A DNA stretch of 64,000 nt from Pseudoclavibacter chungangensis (lineage in GTDB: Bacteria; Actinomycetota; Actinomycetes; Actinomycetales; Microbacteriaceae). Positions within the stretch are counted from its first letter, which is position 1, and every line of letters begins with the position of its first letter. A program made the translations under genes and the position numbers. The stretch lies in NCBI RefSeq assembly GCF_013410545.1, contig NZ_JACCFV010000001.1, forward strand, positions 2,356,001 to 2,420,000, read 5' to 3'. The notes under the pieces are model-generated. The model saw only the letters and a list, made by a program, of their open reading frames with translations, was not told the DNA's origin and made no database searches. Positions 48,892 to 57,636 of this stretch are shown here, piece by piece.

Positions 48892-51484
48892 ACGTCACCT
48901 CACTGGCATCGAGTTGACGGGCACTCGTCAGTGTCTGCGAGTACCCGAGGAATTGGACGGGTTTGCCCGCCGTGGCCGGCGGGACGTAGAAGAGCAGCTG
49001 GTCGGTGAAGACGGATTCGAAGCCGTTCGGCGATTGGGTGACGCCCGCGAGGGCGGCGGTCCGTCCCGTCACGGAGAGGGTCGCGAGCTGGCTCCGGGCC
49101 GAGAACCGCTCGACCTCCTCCATCGAGACCGCCACGATGGCACCGCCGTCGAGCGTGCCGACGCCGACCGGCGCGTCGGCACCGGGCCGGTTCGAGAACT
49201 CGAGCCGCGACGTCGCCTGGTCGATCGCCCCGAGCTTGCCGTCACGGTACGCCTGACCGATCTGCTCGCGCAGCGGGTCGGTCTCGGCACTGAACGATGC
49301 CGCCGACGGCGAGGCGTCCCCTTCGAGGATGACGCTGCCGTAGGCCGCCGCGAGCTGATCTGGGGCGATCGCGAGGCTCGGCGCGAGTTGCGCGAGACCG
49401 GGCGAGCCGATGGCCGCCGGCGGCGCATCGGGCAAGCTGACGTTCGCGGCGAGGCGCGTGAGCGAATCGACCTTGTAGGTGTCCCGTGGCTCGTCCTGCA
49501 CGAGCATGATGCCGAACGGCGCCTCGCCCGCGGTACCCGACTCCACGACGGTGAAGACCGTCCGCGGCCAGTTGTCGGTCGCCTCCGGCACCGTGTAGAC
49601 CACGTTGCCCGTCGGGAACGGGTCGGGCCCGCCCATCGCGGCATCCACCGAGCGGGCCTTGTACATGGCCGTCCGCTCCGTGAGCGCCGCTCCAGTGAAC
49701 CGAACCTCGAGCTCCTTCGCATCGCCCGACGCGTCGGCGCTCTCGGCGACCGTCGCGGTGTCGGCGAGGATGTCCGTCAGTTGTGTGTCGCTCAGCGCCG
49801 GGAGGGGAGCTCCCTCCTCCGCGAGCGCCGCATCTATGTTCGACGTCGGAGTCGGGGTGGGGTTCTCCGGCGGACCACCGAGCGCCTCCGGCCACATGGT
49901 GACCGACGAGCAGCCCGTCAGGAAGAGGGTGCCGACGAGGAAGACGGGCGCGAGACGGAACAGCCGCTTGGGCGCCGCCGCACGGTCGCGACCACGGGGC
50001 CGACGCCACTTGGACGCCTCGTCCGGCGAACCGGCGCCCGGGCCGATGTCTCCCGGATCCGAGGGACCCGAATCGGACGGACCCGAATCGGACGGATCGG
50101 AATCCGACGGACCGTCCGAATGCGTGTCGTCGTCGTCCCGGCGCTCGTCCACCGCGTCGTCGCGGGACGGCGAACTCGTCGAGTCCGTTCGATCCTCCCA
50201 CGCACCCGCGTGGCGGTGCTCGCCGTGATGCGTCCCGGCATCGCCCGACCGCTCGCCGAACCCGCCGTCCGTGGGAGCGGACTCCCACGGCTCGGAGCCC
50301 CGATGCGATCCGTGGTGTCCGGACGCATCCGCCGCAGGGCTCGACGTGTCCGCTCGCCACGAGTGTTCCGGCCGGTCGTCACCGACCGGGGCGTTCCAGG
50401 TGCCGCGCTCGGGCTCCCCGTCGCGCACGGGCTCGGCCGACGCCCACGACGGGGTGTCCGGTGCCGAGGCCGTGTCCACGCCGGACGGGCCGCCTTCCCG
50501 GGTGGCGTCACCGAACGGCGACGACGGTGCGGCCGCATCCCCGGTGGCCACTCCACCCCAGGCGGCAGCGTCGGGTGACGAGCCGAACGTCGGCGCCTCG
50601 GACGTGGCGGAGGTCTCGATCCGCGTCGTCCCCGGAGCGTCCGGGCCGTCCGGCGCATCCCACGTCGGCGCGCTCGCTGCGGTGCCGTCGTCGGCCGCCC
50701 CATCGTCCGCCGACCACGGCGACGGGAGCGAGGTCCCGTCCTGCGCCGTGCCGGAGAAGCTCGGTTCGAGGGTCGGCGGGGGCCAGGACGCGCGGTCGTC
50801 CCCGTCCGACGAGCCCGCCGCCTCTGCCCCCGGGGCCAGCGGGATCGGCGCGCCGGCACCGGCGTTCGACTTGCGCCGCGGCTTGATGCCACGCCGGAGC
50901 TCGATGAGCCCCCAGAGCCCGAGCCCCAGGGCGATGAGCAGGAACACGGCGCCCGCGATGAGCAGCGGCCCCGACCAGGGAGCCCGACCGTCGAGCGGCC
51001 ACGTAATGCTGAGCTGACCGGGTGCCGGAGTGTCGCCCGTGCTCGCGATGAGCACCGCGAAGCCGGGCGGGAGCGACGCGTCGACCTCGAGCGTGCCGTC
51101 GCCCGTGTACTCCTCGTACCAGAGATCGCTTCCGGCGGGGTTCGGCGCGGTCGCGTCGCTGCCCTCACCGGGCGTGAAGACCATCTGTCCCGTCTCCGGG
51201 TCGATCTGCGCGAGATCGTGCGTCGTCGTACCGACCCACGCGGCGACGTCGCCCTGGCGTCCGACGACCGCGATGACCGGCCCGTCGCCCTCGATGTCGA
51301 TCTTCTGGGCACCCGCGTGAGTGACGAGGGTCTCGGACGGAATGACGATGAGTGGCGCGCCGTTGCTGGTCGCGCCGGCCGCGGTGACCTGGTCCTCTGC
51401 GCGGGCCGCCACGATCTGGAAGATGCCGACACCGAACAGGGCGAGGCTCACCACGAGTGACACCGCCGCAAGGATGAAACGCAC
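48884..51484 (-). CDS. Two-part membrane and lipoprotein-like fusion of unknown function
   Basis: Protein of 866 residues. A GTG start at 51484 fits AAGGAG seven bases upstream. Residues 1-25 form a helix (VRFILAAVSLVVSLALFGVGIFQ), and residues 30-165 a probable extracytoplasmic domain (IEGDGPVIAVVGRQGDVAAW, LWYEEYTGDGTLEVD). A second helix lies at about 172-197. Residues 200-500 are low complexity, rich in Ser, Asp, Pro and Gly, with SDSGPSDSGPSD-type repeats. At 512-525 an internal hydrophobic segment ends in LTGC, a lipobox-like motif with Cys525. A globular C-terminal domain follows. It looks like two genes joined, and the internal lipobox would not be processed as usual. Function unknown. 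It overlaps the thioredoxin-like gene by 8 bp. Confidence 0.75.
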   Translation of the reverse strand: MRFILAAVSLVVSLALFGVGIFQIVAARAEDQVTAAGATSNGAPLIVIPSETLVTHAGAQKIDIEGDGPVIAVVGRQGDVAAWVGTTTHDLAQIDPETGQMVFTPGEGSDATAPNPAGSDLWYEEYTGDGTLEVDASLPPGFAVLIASTGDTPAPGQLSITWPLDGRAPWSGPLLIAGAVFLLIALGLGLWGLIELRRGIKPRRKSNAGAGAPIPLAPGAEAAGSSDGDDRASWPPPTLEPSFSGTAQDGTSLPSPWSADDGAADDGTAASAPTWDAPDGPDAPGTTRIETSATSEAPTFGSSPDAAAWGGVATGDAAAPSSPFGDATREGGPSGVDTASAPDTPSWASAEPVRDGEPERGTWNAPVGDDRPEHSWRADTSSPAADASGHHGSHRGSEPWESAPTDGGFGERSGDAGTHHGEHRHAGAWEDRTDSTSSPSRDDAVDERRDDDDTHSDGPSDSDPSDSGPSDSGPSDPGDIGPGAGSPDEASKWRRPRGRDRAAAPKRLFRLAPVFLVGTLFLTGCSSVTMWPEALGGPPENPTPTPTSNIDAALAEEGAPLPALSDTQLTDILADTATVAESADASGDAKELEVRFTGAALTERTAMYKARSVDAAMGGPDPFPTGNVVYTVPEATDNWPRTVFTVVESGTAGEAPFGIMLVQDEPRDTYKVDSLTRLAANVSLPDAPPAAIGSPGLAQLAPSLAIAPDQLAAAYGSVILEGDASPSAASFSAETDPLREQIGQAYRDGKLGAIDQATSRLEFSNRPGADAPVGVGTLDGGAIVAVSMEEVERFSARSQLATLSVTGRTAALAGVTQSPNGFESVFTDQLLFYVPPATAGKPVQFLGYSQTLTSARQLDASEVTFG

Positions 51485-51712
51485 TGAAGCTCCTTCTCGA
51501 GAACCGGTCGCGGGCCGCGCTTCGGCCACGCACTCCTCTCGCGAGGGTTGTTCTCCCGCGTCCACTGGGGCAGAAACGGGTGTTGCTGACCCCTCAGTTT
51601 ATCGCAACCCCCTCTCGGGACCCCGGGATTCCGCCACGAGCGACCGTCCGAGGGGGGAGGAGTGCCCAGCGCGTCGGCCCCCCGGTCGCATTACACTGCA
51701 AACGGAACCGCC

Positions 51713-53191
51713 ATGTCGTGCGATCACGGCGGCGACGTTGTGACCGCTCCATCGACCCGGAGGCCGAAATTGCCATTCGACGACATCAACTTCTCGACGG
51801 CGATGCGCGGGTACAACCGCGAAGAGGTTGACGAGGCGATCCGGAACCTGCGCAGGCAGGTCTCGCAGCAGGGCACCCACGACGACGGGGAATCGCGCGA
51901 GATCCAGGAGCTGCGCAAGCGCGTCCGCGATCTCGAGCGCGAGCTGGGCGAGGTCGGCTCCCCCACGTACTCGGGTCTCGGCACCAAGCTCGCGGGCACG
52001 CTCGCGACCGCCGAGCAGCAGGCGCAGAAGCTCGTCGCCGACGCGCAGCGCGAGGCCGACCGGATCGAGGGCGAGGCGCAGCGCAATGCGGCCCGCATCC
52101 ATCAGGAGGCGAACGACTACGCCGAGCGTGTGACGCGCGACGCCGACACGCGTGCGCAGCGACTCACGACCGACACGCGCGCCGAGGCCGACAGCCTGCT
52201 CGAGAACGCTCGCCAGGAGGCCGAGCTCATCAAGCGCAACCAGGAGCGCGAGATCGACACGGTCAAGGACCAGGTGACGACCGAGCTGCGCGAGCTCCGC
52301 CACAGCACCGACCTCGAGGTCGGTGCGCTGCGTGCCGAGGCGGAGGCGGAGGTCGCGGCCCTGCGCCAGCAGACCGACAAGGAGATCGCCGAGACGCAGG
52401 ACGCGCTCGCGACCCAGCGTCGGGCGCTCGAACTCGCACGCGGTGAGCTCGAGCGCGAGCTGGCAGCCGCCCGGGAGCAGCACGACCAGGAGCTCGTGCA
52501 GGAGCGCGCGGCCATGGAGCGCGAGCGCGATGCCGCTCGACAGCAGACGGCCTCCGAGCTGGACGCGAAGCGTGAGACCGCGATGCGTGAGTTGACGGCG
52601 CAGCGCAACGAACTCGAGGTCGAGTTGACCTCGCGCCGCAACGAGTTCGAGCAGCAGCTCGTGGCCGCCGGGCGCAAGGCGGAGGCCGCGGCCAAGAAGC
52701 TCATCGACGACGCGACGGAGCAACTCGCCGACCTCAACCAGCGATCGGAGCAGGTGCGACGCGAGGCCGGCAAGCTCATGGCCGATTCCCGCCGCCGCGC
52801 CCAGGAGACGATCGACCAGGCCGAGCGCCGGGCCGCCGACCTGCTCGACAACACGAACCGTCAGGCGCGCGAACGCAACGCCGAGATCGAGCAGCGCACG
52901 CGCTCGATGATCGAGGACGCCGAGTCGCGCCTCACCGAGATCCGCGAGGAGCGCGAGCAGGTCGCGACGTACCTCGACGGGCTCCGCGCGGCCTTCTCGA
53001 ACGTCAACCTGCCGGGCATCTCGATGCCCTCCGAGCAGCAGCAGCCCAAGGGCGCGGGCGGCGAGAAGGAGGGCTCGGCGCAGCAGGGTACCGACACGAC
53101 GTCCGCCCAGCAGCGCGACGGCGACGACACGCGCAAGGTCGGCGCCTCCTCGAAGCAGGGTGCACCGGCAGCGGGCAACGGCTCACGCTAG
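51713..53191 (+). CDS. Long coiled-coil protein, DivIVA-like N-terminus
   Basis: Protein of about 492 residues. The start region contains LPFDDINFSTAMRGYNREEVDEAIRNLRRQV, the Gly-Tyr-x3-x-Val-Asp pattern of DivIVA-type proteins. The rest, from about residue 60 to 430, is a nearly continuous coiled coil rich in Arg, Glu, Gln and Ala. The last 40 residues are low complexity. Proteins of this kind organise polar or septal complexes. The start is uncertain: ATG at 51713, or a GTG near 51740 closer to the conserved part. A TACACT hexamer lies at 51692-51697. It is divergent from the fusion gene. Confidence 0.8.
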   Translation: MSCDHGGDVVTAPSTRRPKLPFDDINFSTAMRGYNREEVDEAIRNLRRQVSQQGTHDDGESREIQELRKRVRDLERELGEVGSPTYSGLGTKLAGTLATAEQQAQKLVADAQREADRIEGEAQRNAARIHQEANDYAERVTRDADTRAQRLTTDTRAEADSLLENARQEAELIKRNQEREIDTVKDQVTTELRELRHSTDLEVGALRAEAEAEVAALRQQTDKEIAETQDALATQRRALELARGELERELAAAREQHDQELVQERAAMERERDAARQQTASELDAKRETAMRELTAQRNELEVELTSRRNEFEQQLVAAGRKAEAAAKKLIDDATEQLADLNQRSEQVRREAGKLMADSRRRAQETIDQAERRAADLLDNTNRQARERNAEIEQRTRSMIEDAESRLTEIREEREQVATYLDGLRAAFSNVNLPGISMPSEQQQPKGAGGEKEGSAQQGTDTTSAQQRDGDDTRKVGASSKQGAPAAGNGSR

Positions 53192-53207
53192 TCATACACT
53201 GATCAGC

Positions 53208-53241
53208 ACCGTGCGCCCGGCCGACCGGCCGGGCGCACGGT
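53208..53241 (+). terminator. 15-bp hairpin after the coiled-coil gene
   Basis: Arms at 53208-53222 and 53227-53241 with a GACC loop, between the coiled-coil gene (stop at 53191) and the AI-2E gene (start at 53260). It is a probable terminator. A TACACT hexamer at 53195-53200 just upstream could instead make the hairpin part of a 5' leader. Confidence 0.6.
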
Positions 53242-53259
53242 CGTCTCGCGAGGAGAACC

Positions 53260-54306
53260 ATGCGCATCGAACGCCCGTTCCGGCTCGGATTCGTCGCCAC
53301 GCTCGGCGTCCTCGCCGCACTCGTTCTCGGCGGGATGATCTCGTCGCTCGGAACGGTACTCACATACGTCGGGGCGGCCCTGTTCCTCGCACTCGGCTTC
53401 GAACCCATCATCGGCTGGCTGGAGCGTCACCGCTGGCCCCGCTGGCTCGCCATCCTCACGGCGCTCGTCGCCGTGTTCGGGGCACTCGCACTCGTCGTGT
53501 GGGCGATGATCCCCTCCGTCACACAGCAGGCCGCCTCGATCGTGGAGCGGTACAACACGATCGTGGCGAGCATCACGCAGCTCAACGTGATCGAGTGGGC
53601 GAACACGACGTTCCCGGACCTCAACGTCAATCAGGCGATCAACGACGCCCTCACCTGGCTGCGGGACAACGTGGCCGTCATCGGCGGGGGCGTCCTGCAG
53701 GTGGGATTCACGATCGTCAACGGCTTCTTCGGCACCCTCATCGTGTTCATCCTGACGCTGTACTTCGTCTCGAACATGAACAGCATGAAGCGCAGCTTCT
53801 ACCAGCTCACGCCCGCATCCCGTCGCGCCCGCGTCGCGGATCTCACGGAGCAGATCACGAGCTCGGTGGGCCGCTACGTCGTCGGGCAGGTCTCACTCGG
53901 ACTCGTCAACGGCGTGCTCACGTTCATCATCCTCACGCTGCTGGGCGCAGCGGTTCCCGCCCTGTTCGCCGTCGTGGCGTTCCTCGGCTCGCTCATCCCG
54001 CTCGTCGGAACGCTCTCGGCGTCGGTCGTCATCGTGCTGCTCCAGCTCGTGCTGACGGACTCCGGAAGCAATGTGTGGTGGATCCTGGCGATCTGGTACG
54101 TCGTCTACATGCAGCTCGAGGCGTACCTCATCAGCCCGCGCATCATGAGCTCCGCGGTCAAGGTGCCCGGCCCGGTCGTCGTGATCGCAGCACTCACGGG
54201 CGGCACGCTGCTCGGACTGCTCGGTGCGCTCGTCGCGATCCCCGTCGCGGCCGCGATCCTGATCCTCATCCGCGAGGTGTGGATCCCGGCGCAGAACGAG
54301 CGCTGA
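53260..54306 (+). CDS. AI-2E family (PerM-like) membrane transporter
   Basis: Protein of 348 residues with about eight hydrophobic helices, for example LGFVATLGVLAALVLGGMI near the N-terminus and GLLGALVAIPVAAAILILI at the end. The layout fits the AI-2E/PerM family: GFEPIIGWLERHRWPRWLAIL early, and a long polar central loop (SITQLNVIEWANTTFPDLNVN). The family includes autoinducer-2 exporters and a Na+/H+ antiporter, but here the substrate cannot be told. The ATG has AGGAGA upstream. It converges with the hydrolase gene at 54316 with a gap of 9 bp. Confidence 0.88.
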   Translation: MRIERPFRLGFVATLGVLAALVLGGMISSLGTVLTYVGAALFLALGFEPIIGWLERHRWPRWLAILTALVAVFGALALVVWAMIPSVTQQAASIVERYNTIVASITQLNVIEWANTTFPDLNVNQAINDALTWLRDNVAVIGGGVLQVGFTIVNGFFGTLIVFILTLYFVSNMNSMKRSFYQLTPASRRARVADLTEQITSSVGRYVVGQVSLGLVNGVLTFIILTLLGAAVPALFAVVAFLGSLIPLVGTLSASVVIVLLQLVLTDSGSNVWWILAIWYVVYMQLEAYLISPRIMSSAVKVPGPVVVIAALTGGTLLGLLGALVAIPVAAAILILIREVWIPAQNER

Positions 54307-54315
54307 GGTCGCCCG

Positions 54316-55047
54316 TCAGCTCGCGTTCGGGACGTGGGTCGGGAGCGGAAGAGCACTCGGATTCGTGAGTGCGACGATCTCGCCCAGCACGCGAGACGTC
54401 TGCTTCTCCCCGACCCACAGGTGGCGACCCTCATCGACCGGGACGACCCGGATGCAGGGCACCGACGCCGTCCGCGCCCGCGCCTCCTCGGGCCGAAGAT
54501 AGTCGTCGAGTTCGGGCACGATCATCACGGTCGGCCGCGTCTCGTCGCTCCACGCCACGAGCTCGTCCTGCGTCGTCCGCCGGATCGGCGGCGAGAGCAT
54601 GATGAACCCGACCACGTCGGGGAACAGCCGCCCGTACTTGAGCACGAGTTCCGTCCCGAACGACCACCCGACGAGCCACGGGTTCGGGAGCCCCCGCTCT
54701 CCGACGAACGCCATCGCCGCTTCGACGTCACCCCGCTCGGTCACCCCGTCACCGAACGCACCGTCGCTCGTCCCGCGCGGTGAGCTCGTCCCACGTGTGT
54801 TGAAGCGCAGGACCGCGAGATCGGCGAGCGCGGGGAGCCGGAGCGCCGCCTTCCGGAAGATGTGCGAGTCCATGAATCCGCCGTGCGTCGGCAACGGGTG
54901 GAGCGTCACGAGCGTCGCGACGGGCTCACGCCCGACCGGCGTCGCGAGTTCACCGACGAGCGTGAGCCCGTCCGCGGTCCGCAACTCGATGTCCTCGCGG
55001 ATCGCGGGCAACTCCGTGTTCGCTCGAATGCGTTCGGGTTCGGTCAT
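54316..55047 (-). CDS. Alpha/beta-hydrolase
   Basis: Protein of 243 residues with the alpha/beta-hydrolase fold. The nucleophile elbow is GWSFGTE. An oxyanion region is in TLHPLPTHGGFMDS. A late histidine, in DEGRHLWVGE, is a candidate triad member, with the acid possibly in MIVPELDDYL. Similar to small serine hydrolases of the dienelactone/KANL3 type; substrate unknown. The start at 55047 overlaps the stop of the zinc-ribbon protein by 4 bp. Confidence 0.8.
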   Translation of the reverse strand: MTEPERIRANTELPAIREDIELRTADGLTLVGELATPVGREPVATLVTLHPLPTHGGFMDSHIFRKAALRLPALADLAVLRFNTRGTSSPRGTSDGAFGDGVTERGDVEAAMAFVGERGLPNPWLVGWSFGTELVLKYGRLFPDVVGFIMLSPPIRRTTQDELVAWSDETRPTVMIVPELDDYLRPEEARARTASVPCIRVVPVDEGRHLWVGEKQTSRVLGEIVALTNPSALPLPTHVPNAS

Positions 55048-55349
55048 GACGTCCTCCAGCAGTGCGTGTGCCAGTGCCGACGATCCGCGAGGGCGCGGTC
55101 GTCACCGAGGATCCCCTCGGCACGCCAGGCGACGAGGTGAGCCGTCCTGGGCTGCACCGTGCCGCCACAACCGGGGCAGGTGTACGGCTTCGTGGCTCGC
55201 TCCGCCGAGATCGGCTGCACGGTCCAGGACACACCGCTGCGGACCTCGGTGCGCCGCCACCCGTCACGGAGCCGTTCGAGCCCACGCTCGTCCTGGTCGT
55301 CCGCTCGGCCCCCGTGCCCCTTTCGGCGCGGTCGGTTCGAGCGGGGCAT
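55044..55349 (-). CDS. Small zinc-ribbon-like protein
   Basis: Protein of 101 residues. It has CPGCGG near the middle and HWHTHCW near the C-terminus, which together could hold one zinc ion. The N-terminus is basic (RSNRPRRKGHGGR). Such proteins are widespread in Actinobacteria with no established function. It overlaps the hydrolase gene by 4 bp, so the pair is probably co-translated. Confidence 0.75.
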   Translation of the reverse strand: MPRSNRPRRKGHGGRADDQDERGLERLRDGWRRTEVRSGVSWTVQPISAERATKPYTCPGCGGTVQPRTAHLVAWRAEGILGDDRALADRRHWHTHCWRTS

Positions 55350-55435
55350 GCCGACAGTCTAGGGAACGCGGGCGAGGCGACCCTGCGTGCGAGTGAGCGG
55401 CCGCCGTGCGTGACGGGTGCCCGCCCGGAACGGGA

Positions 55436-55466
55436 CGACGCGGGCTCCGTTCCGGAGCCCGCGTCG
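55436..55466 (-). terminator. 14-bp hairpin after the first transglycosylase-like gene
   Basis: Arms at 55436-55449 and 55453-55466 with a TTC loop, 22 bp beyond the stop of the gene at 55488 on the minus strand. Confidence 0.7.
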
Positions 55467-55487
55467 GGCGGTCGTTCGAGTCGGGCG

Positions 55488-56180
55488 TCAGTACCAGCCG
55501 TTGTTCTCCGAGTGGTTCCAGGCGCCGCAGGGCGTGCCGTAGCGGCCCGAGATGTAGTCGAGACCCCATGCGATCTGGGTCGCCGGGTTCGTCCGCCAGT
55601 CCGAACCGTGGCTGGCCATCTTGCTGCCGGGCAGCGCCTGCGGGATGCCGTACGCCCCGCTCGACGAGTTCTCGGCGCCGACGTTCCAACCCGACTCCCG
55701 CTGGTAGAGCTGGTACAGGCAGTTGTACTCGCTCGCTCCCCAGCCGCGCGCTGCAACCAGGTCCTGTGCGATCGCCTGCGCGCTGCCCGGATCCGCGGCC
55801 GGCGCGTCACCGGCGCTGCTGCCGCTCGAGCCGCTCGAGCCGCTCGACTGCTCCGTCTTGGTGGGCGTCGGCGTCGGAGTCGTCACCTCGACGGCGAGCG
55901 TGTCGCCGGCGCGGCTGTCCGTCACGCCCTGGTCCGGCGCCGAGGCGGAGCCGTCGGCCGTCAGGAGGTTCGAGTCGTAGCCCTGCGACTCGGCGGCCGC
56001 GAGCTCGGCGACACTCGGAACGCTCGAGACCGCCGCTCCGCCACCGGCCTGCCCGACCGCCACGAGCGTGATGCCGGCGACCGCGGCAACGGCGGCGAGC
56101 GGGAACAGCACCCTCGTGCGCGTGTTGCGGAGGCTGCGAGGACGGACGGCCCGAACGGAGCCTGCACGGAGCTGAGTCAT
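55488..56180 (-). CDS. Secreted transglycosylase-like protein, paralogue A
   Basis: Protein of 230 residues. The basic N-terminus (VRPRSLRNTRTR) is followed by a hydrophobic helix (VLFPLAAVAAVAGITLVAVG), which fits a signal peptide or anchor. A Thr/Pro and Ser/Gly linker lies at about residues 95-125. The C-terminal domain reads YNCLYQLYQRESGWNVGAENSSSGAYGIPQALPGSKM and ends WGLDYISGRYGTPCGAWNH. That is the lytic-transglycosylase-like fold, with the catalytic-type glutamate in RESGW. It probably cuts peptidoglycan. The start at 56180 is chosen by alignment with paralogue B. It shares its promoter block with that paralogue. Confidence 0.85.
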   Translation of the reverse strand: MTQLRAGSVRAVRPRSLRNTRTRVLFPLAAVAAVAGITLVAVGQAGGGAAVSSVPSVAELAAAESQGYDSNLLTADGSASAPDQGVTDSRAGDTLAVEVTTPTPTPTKTEQSSGSSGSSGSSAGDAPAADPGSAQAIAQDLVAARGWGASEYNCLYQLYQRESGWNVGAENSSSGAYGIPQALPGSKMASHGSDWRTNPATQIAWGLDYISGRYGTPCGAWNHSENNGWY

Positions 56181-56217
56181 GTCTGCGGTTGCCTTACTTG
56201 TTGTCACGATACCGTCA

Positions 56218-56246
56218 ATGGTAACGGAATGATCACGGATAGACAA
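56218..56246 (-). promoter_or_regulatory. Promoter of transglycosylase-like paralogue A
   Basis: Minus strand: -35 TTGTCT (56241-56246), 17-base spacer, -10 TACCAT (56218-56223). The spacer contains CCGTGATC and GTTACC half-sites 11 bp apart, also found in front of paralogue B. Confidence 0.65.
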
Positions 56247-56315
56247 CGCCGAGCCGCGAGCGAGCTGAGTGCCGCCGGAACACCGGGAGGGTCGCGTGCG
56301 CCCCACCCCGATCGA

Positions 56316-56909
56316 TCAGTACGAGCCGTTGTGCTGGTTCCACGCGGCGCACGGGGTGCCGTAGACCGCCTTGATGTAGTCCATGCCCCACGTCATCTGC
56401 GTGATGGGGTTCGTTTTCCAGTCGGCGCCCGCCGCGGCCATCTTCTCCCCCGGGTAGGACTGCGGGATGCCGTACGCACCGGAGCTCGAGTTCTCGGCGT
56501 ACGGGTTCCAGCCGGACTCCTTCTCCCACAGCTTGTCGAGGCACGAGAACTCACCCGCACCCCACCCGTAGTCCTCCGCCGCCATCTCCGAGGCGATCTG
56601 CTTGAGCGCGTTCTTGTCGGTCGGATCGATGGAATCGACCGCGTAGTCGTCCCTCCGGTCGCCGGCGACCGTCGAACCGTCCTCGCCCGACACGAGGCTC
56701 GCCTCGTACCCCTGCGACTCCGACTGAGCGAGCTGCTCGAGCGAAGGGTTGTCGGCCGTCGCCGGTGCGGAGGCGGGAACGAACGAGAGCCCGACGAACG
56801 CGGACCCCAGGACGGCGCAAGCGCCCGCCGCGGGCAGCAGGAAGCGGCGACGCGGGCGGTTCCGGGGACGCCGAGCCCGAAGGGAGCCGATGGGAGATTC
56901 CGTGGTCAC
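56316..56909 (-). CDS. Secreted transglycosylase-like protein, paralogue B
   Basis: Protein of 197 residues related to paralogue A. The N-terminus has a basic stretch (RARRPRNRPRRR) and hydrophobic segment (FLLPAAGACAVLGSAFVGLSFVP), a signal-peptide layout. The domain reads FSCLDKLWEKESGWNPYAENSSSGAYGIPQSYPGEKM and ends GMDYIKAVYGTPCAAWNQH, with glutamate in KESGW. The linker of paralogue A is missing here, replaced by an acidic stretch. The start is GTG at 56909, chosen by alignment with paralogue A. It lies directly upstream of paralogue A on the same strand. Confidence 0.85.
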   Translation of the reverse strand: MTTESPIGSLRARRPRNRPRRRFLLPAAGACAVLGSAFVGLSFVPASAPATADNPSLEQLAQSESQGYEASLVSGEDGSTVAGDRRDDYAVDSIDPTDKNALKQIASEMAAEDYGWGAGEFSCLDKLWEKESGWNPYAENSSSGAYGIPQSYPGEKMAAAGADWKTNPITQMTWGMDYIKAVYGTPCAAWNQHNGSY

Positions 56910-56952
56910 GTTCGATCCGTTCTGCGGTGCCTGGGGGCACACAACGGTAACG

Positions 56953-56981
56953 ATGGTAACGAACGGATCACGGTCCGACAA
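56953..56981 (-). promoter_or_regulatory. Promoter of transglycosylase-like paralogue B
   Basis: Minus strand: -35 TTGTCG (56976-56981), 17-base spacer, -10 TACCAT (56953-56958), with the same CCGTGATC and GTTACC half-sites as in front of paralogue A. Confidence 0.65.
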
Positions 56982-57012
56982 TCCGAACCGTGACGCGACG
57001 TCCGCGAACGGG

Positions 57013-57582
57013 TCAGCGGATCGCGAGCATCACGTCGACGACGGCATCGATCACGAGATCGACCTGGGCCTCCTGGTAGCCGCGGCGGCGGGGCGTGAAC
57101 GCGACTCCCCGCACCTCGCGGAGCGACAGCGGCGTCCCACCCCGGAGGAACTGCTCGAGCTGCGCGGCGAACCCGTCGACCTCCTTGACGTCGTACCCGC
57201 GCTGCAGCACCGAGACGCGGTCGAACTTCTCCCCGTCGGGGCGACGAAGGCGCTTCAGTACCGCACGCGCCGTCGCCTTCGTCTGCTTGAGGTACTCGTC
57301 GCGCCCCAGGCGCTCGATGCGCTCCTCACGCTCGCGCACGGCGACCGCGTCCTCGAGTCGTTCGAGCGCCGCATCGACGTGTGGCGCGGAGTAGCCCCCC
57401 TTGCGCATCGTGAACGCCGTCAGGCGGATGCTCGACGTCGTCAGGCGCTTGCCGCCAGAGCCGTTGTCGAAGTTGTCGTAGCGCTGACGGGCGACCCGCA
57501 GGGCCCGGTCGACCTCGTCGCGGTCGTAGCCGAGTTGGCCCTTCGGAGCTTTGGGGAACGCACTGGCACTCACAGCACCCAT
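57013..57582 (-). CDS. DivIVA-motif repeat protein
   Basis: Protein of about 189 residues. It has repeated short motifs of the DivIVA type: LGYDRDEVDRAL, GGYSAPHVDAALERL, RGYDVKEVDGFAAQL and RGYQEAQVDLVIDAVVDV, that is four Gly-Tyr...Val-Asp units in pairs. The protein is basic and lacks a signal peptide. Such proteins stand next to cdsA in related actinobacteria by my recollection, and may bind membranes or partners in growth. The start is unclear between the ATG at 57582, a GTG a few codons later, and 57612. Confidence 0.78.
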   Translation of the reverse strand: MGAVSASAFPKAPKGQLGYDRDEVDRALRVARQRYDNFDNGSGGKRLTTSSIRLTAFTMRKGGYSAPHVDAALERLEDAVAVREREERIERLGRDEYLKQTKATARAVLKRLRRPDGEKFDRVSVLQRGYDVKEVDGFAAQLEQFLRGGTPLSLREVRGVAFTPRRRGYQEAQVDLVIDAVVDVMLAIR

Positions 57583-57636
57583 TGTGCCGCACGCGAGCCG
57601 TTCGCGTCGCACCGCGCCGTGCGAACCACGAACGCG

